The notes below the pieces were generated by a model. That model did not search any database and was not told the DNA's origin. It saw only the letters and a list, made by a program, of their open reading frames with translations. A DNA stretch of 64,000 bases, from NCBI RefSeq assembly GCF_000208865.1, contig NC_018395.1, positions 1,581,920-1,645,919 on the forward strand. Direction: 5' to 3'. Source of the DNA: Neospora caninum Liverpool (Eukaryota > Apicomplexa > Conoidasida > Eucoccidiorida > Sarcocystidae). The first letter of the stretch is position 1. Every line of letters starts with the position of its first letter. The position numbers were made by a program, and so were the translations under genes. Below are positions 62,301-64,000 of the stretch, in pieces.

Positions 62301-64000
62301 GGAAGACAGGGCGATCAAGGTGCTGGCTACGAGAGCCGAAGAGACGAGAAAGCGTGACACATCCGAAGAAGGGGATGCTGGAAAAGGGGACGAGACAGCT
62401 CTGCGGGAGTTTACGCATCGCTCGCCTTCCGAGGCGCCTCTCCAAAGTGAAGGAGCATGCGGAGGCGTTGTCGCCGCGGGCGCACAAAGCGAGTTGGCTG
62501 GTCTCGGTCCGCCGGTAAAGCCTCGAGGCTCTTTTGCAGGTGACCCGCGTCTTCATCGCGTTGAGCCTGGCCCTGGCAGTGGGGGCCGCAGCCCCCGCCT
62601 TTCATCGGCGATCAGCAACCGCCAGCAGAGGGCGAACAGTGTCTGCTCGGACGATGATTCCAGGCTAACTGCCGAGGGCCTTGGGAAATTCGCCGCAGAT
62701 CAGAAGAGGCGTCCCGCCCCTGGTAGGAGCATTCATGGTGGAAGGAGCAGTAGCGGCGTCTCCCACGACAGGCATGCGTGCGCCGGCGGAGATTCAGATA
62801 TCGCGACCGGAGTAGGGGCTAAAACGGACGTGAGGCATCAAAATGCGGAGGCAAGGAGCCCTAGCGCTCACAAAGGTGGAGAGGCGCGGAGTGGCCAGGC
62901 GGTGAATGAGGCATCGAATCCGTTCTCGAGTCGCCTTTTGGAAAGTACACAGGAGTCTCGCGCGCCGAAGGCGGATCTTGAAGTCGACTCCAGCTTCGTT
63001 CACAGTACCCTTTCCACCACCTTGCCCAAGGCCTTCTGCTCGGCAACGTTTCGCGCTCTTTGCAGTCCGTCAGGCCTGCGGAGTCCCATCCGTCGACTGG
63101 GGAAGCGCCGGAGCATCGGTGGCGCTCTCATCAGGCCTATCCCGAGTCCTGCGGGGAAGACAGATCGTGGCGGGACGGCTGCCGCCGCTGAAAGCCAGAG
63201 AAAGCTGGCTGAAAACGAGGGGAAGAGTGGCAAGACGGAGGATACACCGTGCAGGAGCAGCAGTCCCAGTTACAGCACACCACGTTGCCTCGGGGGCGGC
63301 GGATGCAGGAGGCTTGCGGATGGCAGACGGGCTCTTTCCAGTACTCGGCGAGAAGTCAGCAGCGACTTCAGGTCCGTCTTCAAGAAGCGGAATGTGGCAA
63401 ATGAGGCGTTCTCCGCACCCTCGCTGGCGGCTGCGAAGGACGGGGCCCAGCAGCCGAGTCTCCCGTGCTGGGAACTCCAGAAGAAACAACGAAGTGGGGA
63501 CAGCTCGCCCGCCGGCCCTGGTCGGGCTCCAGTCGTGGGCGGGGCCGGTCTCGCCCAAAGCGCGACCGCGGTCGGAAGGGACGGGACGCGAGCGATGTCG
63601 CCGGGCCCGGCGGCGAGAGCGGCAGGGGGCAAGACGGAGAATAAGAACGACGACTTTGCGTCGTTTCTGTTCGGGGAAGAAGACGATGCGGTCGTTTTGT
63701 ACAAAGCAATGCAGCATCTTCTTCGTCATCCTCGTCAGGACCGACCCGTCATTTTCGTCCCCGTTGCTGCAAGTGGCCTGACGCTGTCCGCTCGCCCTCC
63801 TGTCGGTCCCGAGTTCTCCATTGGTTCCCCTGCTGGTGTGGCCGCTCTCCCTGCGCACGCTCCTTCTCCATTTTCATCTTCTCTCAGTCTTGCTTCTGTT
63901 GTTGACCCCTCCGGCGCTCCGCGCGAAGGCGAACTGCATGCGTCTCTCCTGGCCGGCACTCGCGAAGACGTCCTCTTTGAAGAAGCGACTCCGACCTGGC
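53344..64000 (+). CDS. Giant FHA-domain protein (3' end outside window)
   Basis: Exon 1 is 53344-54127, starting at an ATG (AAAATGA) with an in-frame TGA 15 nt upstream. The intron is 54128-54538 (GTACGC ... CTCAG). Exon 2 runs from 54539 to the window edge without a stop: 9,462 nt, so at least 3,415 residues. The junction lies inside an FHA domain (about residues 186-270 onward): GPFEGRFFYLNKGKKGDIFG, LSPAHAQL, then LRDLNSATGTWARL restored exactly across the splice. FHA domains bind phosphothreonine, usually in signalling or DNA-damage proteins. Serine and histidine of the family's S-R-x-H motif are present, but R is P and the N of NGT is T. The rest is a very long Ser/Glu/Arg-rich, probably disordered chain with short conserved-looking parts (YEDLLKWKLACRTLPQYLPL) and an octapeptide repeat. 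No paralogue or name is recognised. Confidence 0.88.
58627..58866 (+). repeat. 24-bp coding minisatellite, ten units
   Basis: Ten perfect-length 24-bp units encode the octapeptide GDLD[K/Q]RE[T/A] in the FHA-protein frame. Units 1, 4 and 8 have K at position 5, the others Q; the last two end in A instead of T. The array is direct and uninterrupted with no spacers. The pattern K,Q,Q,K,Q,Q,Q,K suggests block duplication of three- or four-unit modules. All frames are open across it, so minus-strand frames give shadow repeats. Confidence 0.97.

Overview
The window looks like nuclear DNA of a coccidian apicomplexan (Toxoplasma, Hammondia or Neospora type). Genes are sparse and have many introns of roughly 100 to 1,500 bases. 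Intergenic DNA is long and rich in (TA)n microsatellites, open frames carry Ser, Arg and Glu runs, and one fragment of mitochondrial cytochrome b sits in the nuclear sequence. The best recognised gene is the spliceosome core protein PRP8, whose C-terminal 474 residues lie at the left edge.

Layout, left to right. (1) 2-2018, plus: end of PRP8 in three exons, including a short last exon beyond the apparent stop. (2) 4851-12665, minus, convergent with PRP8: a seven-exon gene for a 1,633-residue protein with RCC1-like beta-propeller blades followed by a helical C-terminal half; all exon phases agree. (3) 16790-44091, minus: a gene with a conventional first exon and a few coiled-coil exons at its 5' side, followed over about 19 kb by a chain of about 39 candidate micro-exons, most only 3 nt (one codon) long. 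Each micro-exon has its own pyrimidine tract and AG before it and a GT donor after it. The chain runs in frame into a final exon with a transmembrane segment. (4) 46265-48529, plus, divergent from gene 3: a two-exon secretory-pathway protein of 615 residues that I do not recognise. (5) 48530-53343: no intact gene seen; it holds a cytochrome b fragment and an orphan exon resembling a serpin hinge. (6) 53344 to beyond 64000, plus: a very long FHA-domain protein whose second exon stays open for 9.46 kb to the window edge.

The observation I consider most unusual is the micro-exon chain in gene 3. By eye the minus strand between 17.8 and 36.1 kb carries about 25 copies of the strict pattern YAG-NNN-GTRAG. 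Uniform base use predicts about one, and I found none on the plus strand of the same stretch. The codons, read in order, spell a plausible amphipathic helix. This is inferred from sequence only; no transcript evidence is available here.

Limits: exon junctions were placed by eye from splice consensus, phase and protein-like character. Gene functions other than PRP8 and the FHA domain are uncertain. I found no tRNA, rRNA, CRISPR array or complete mobile element.
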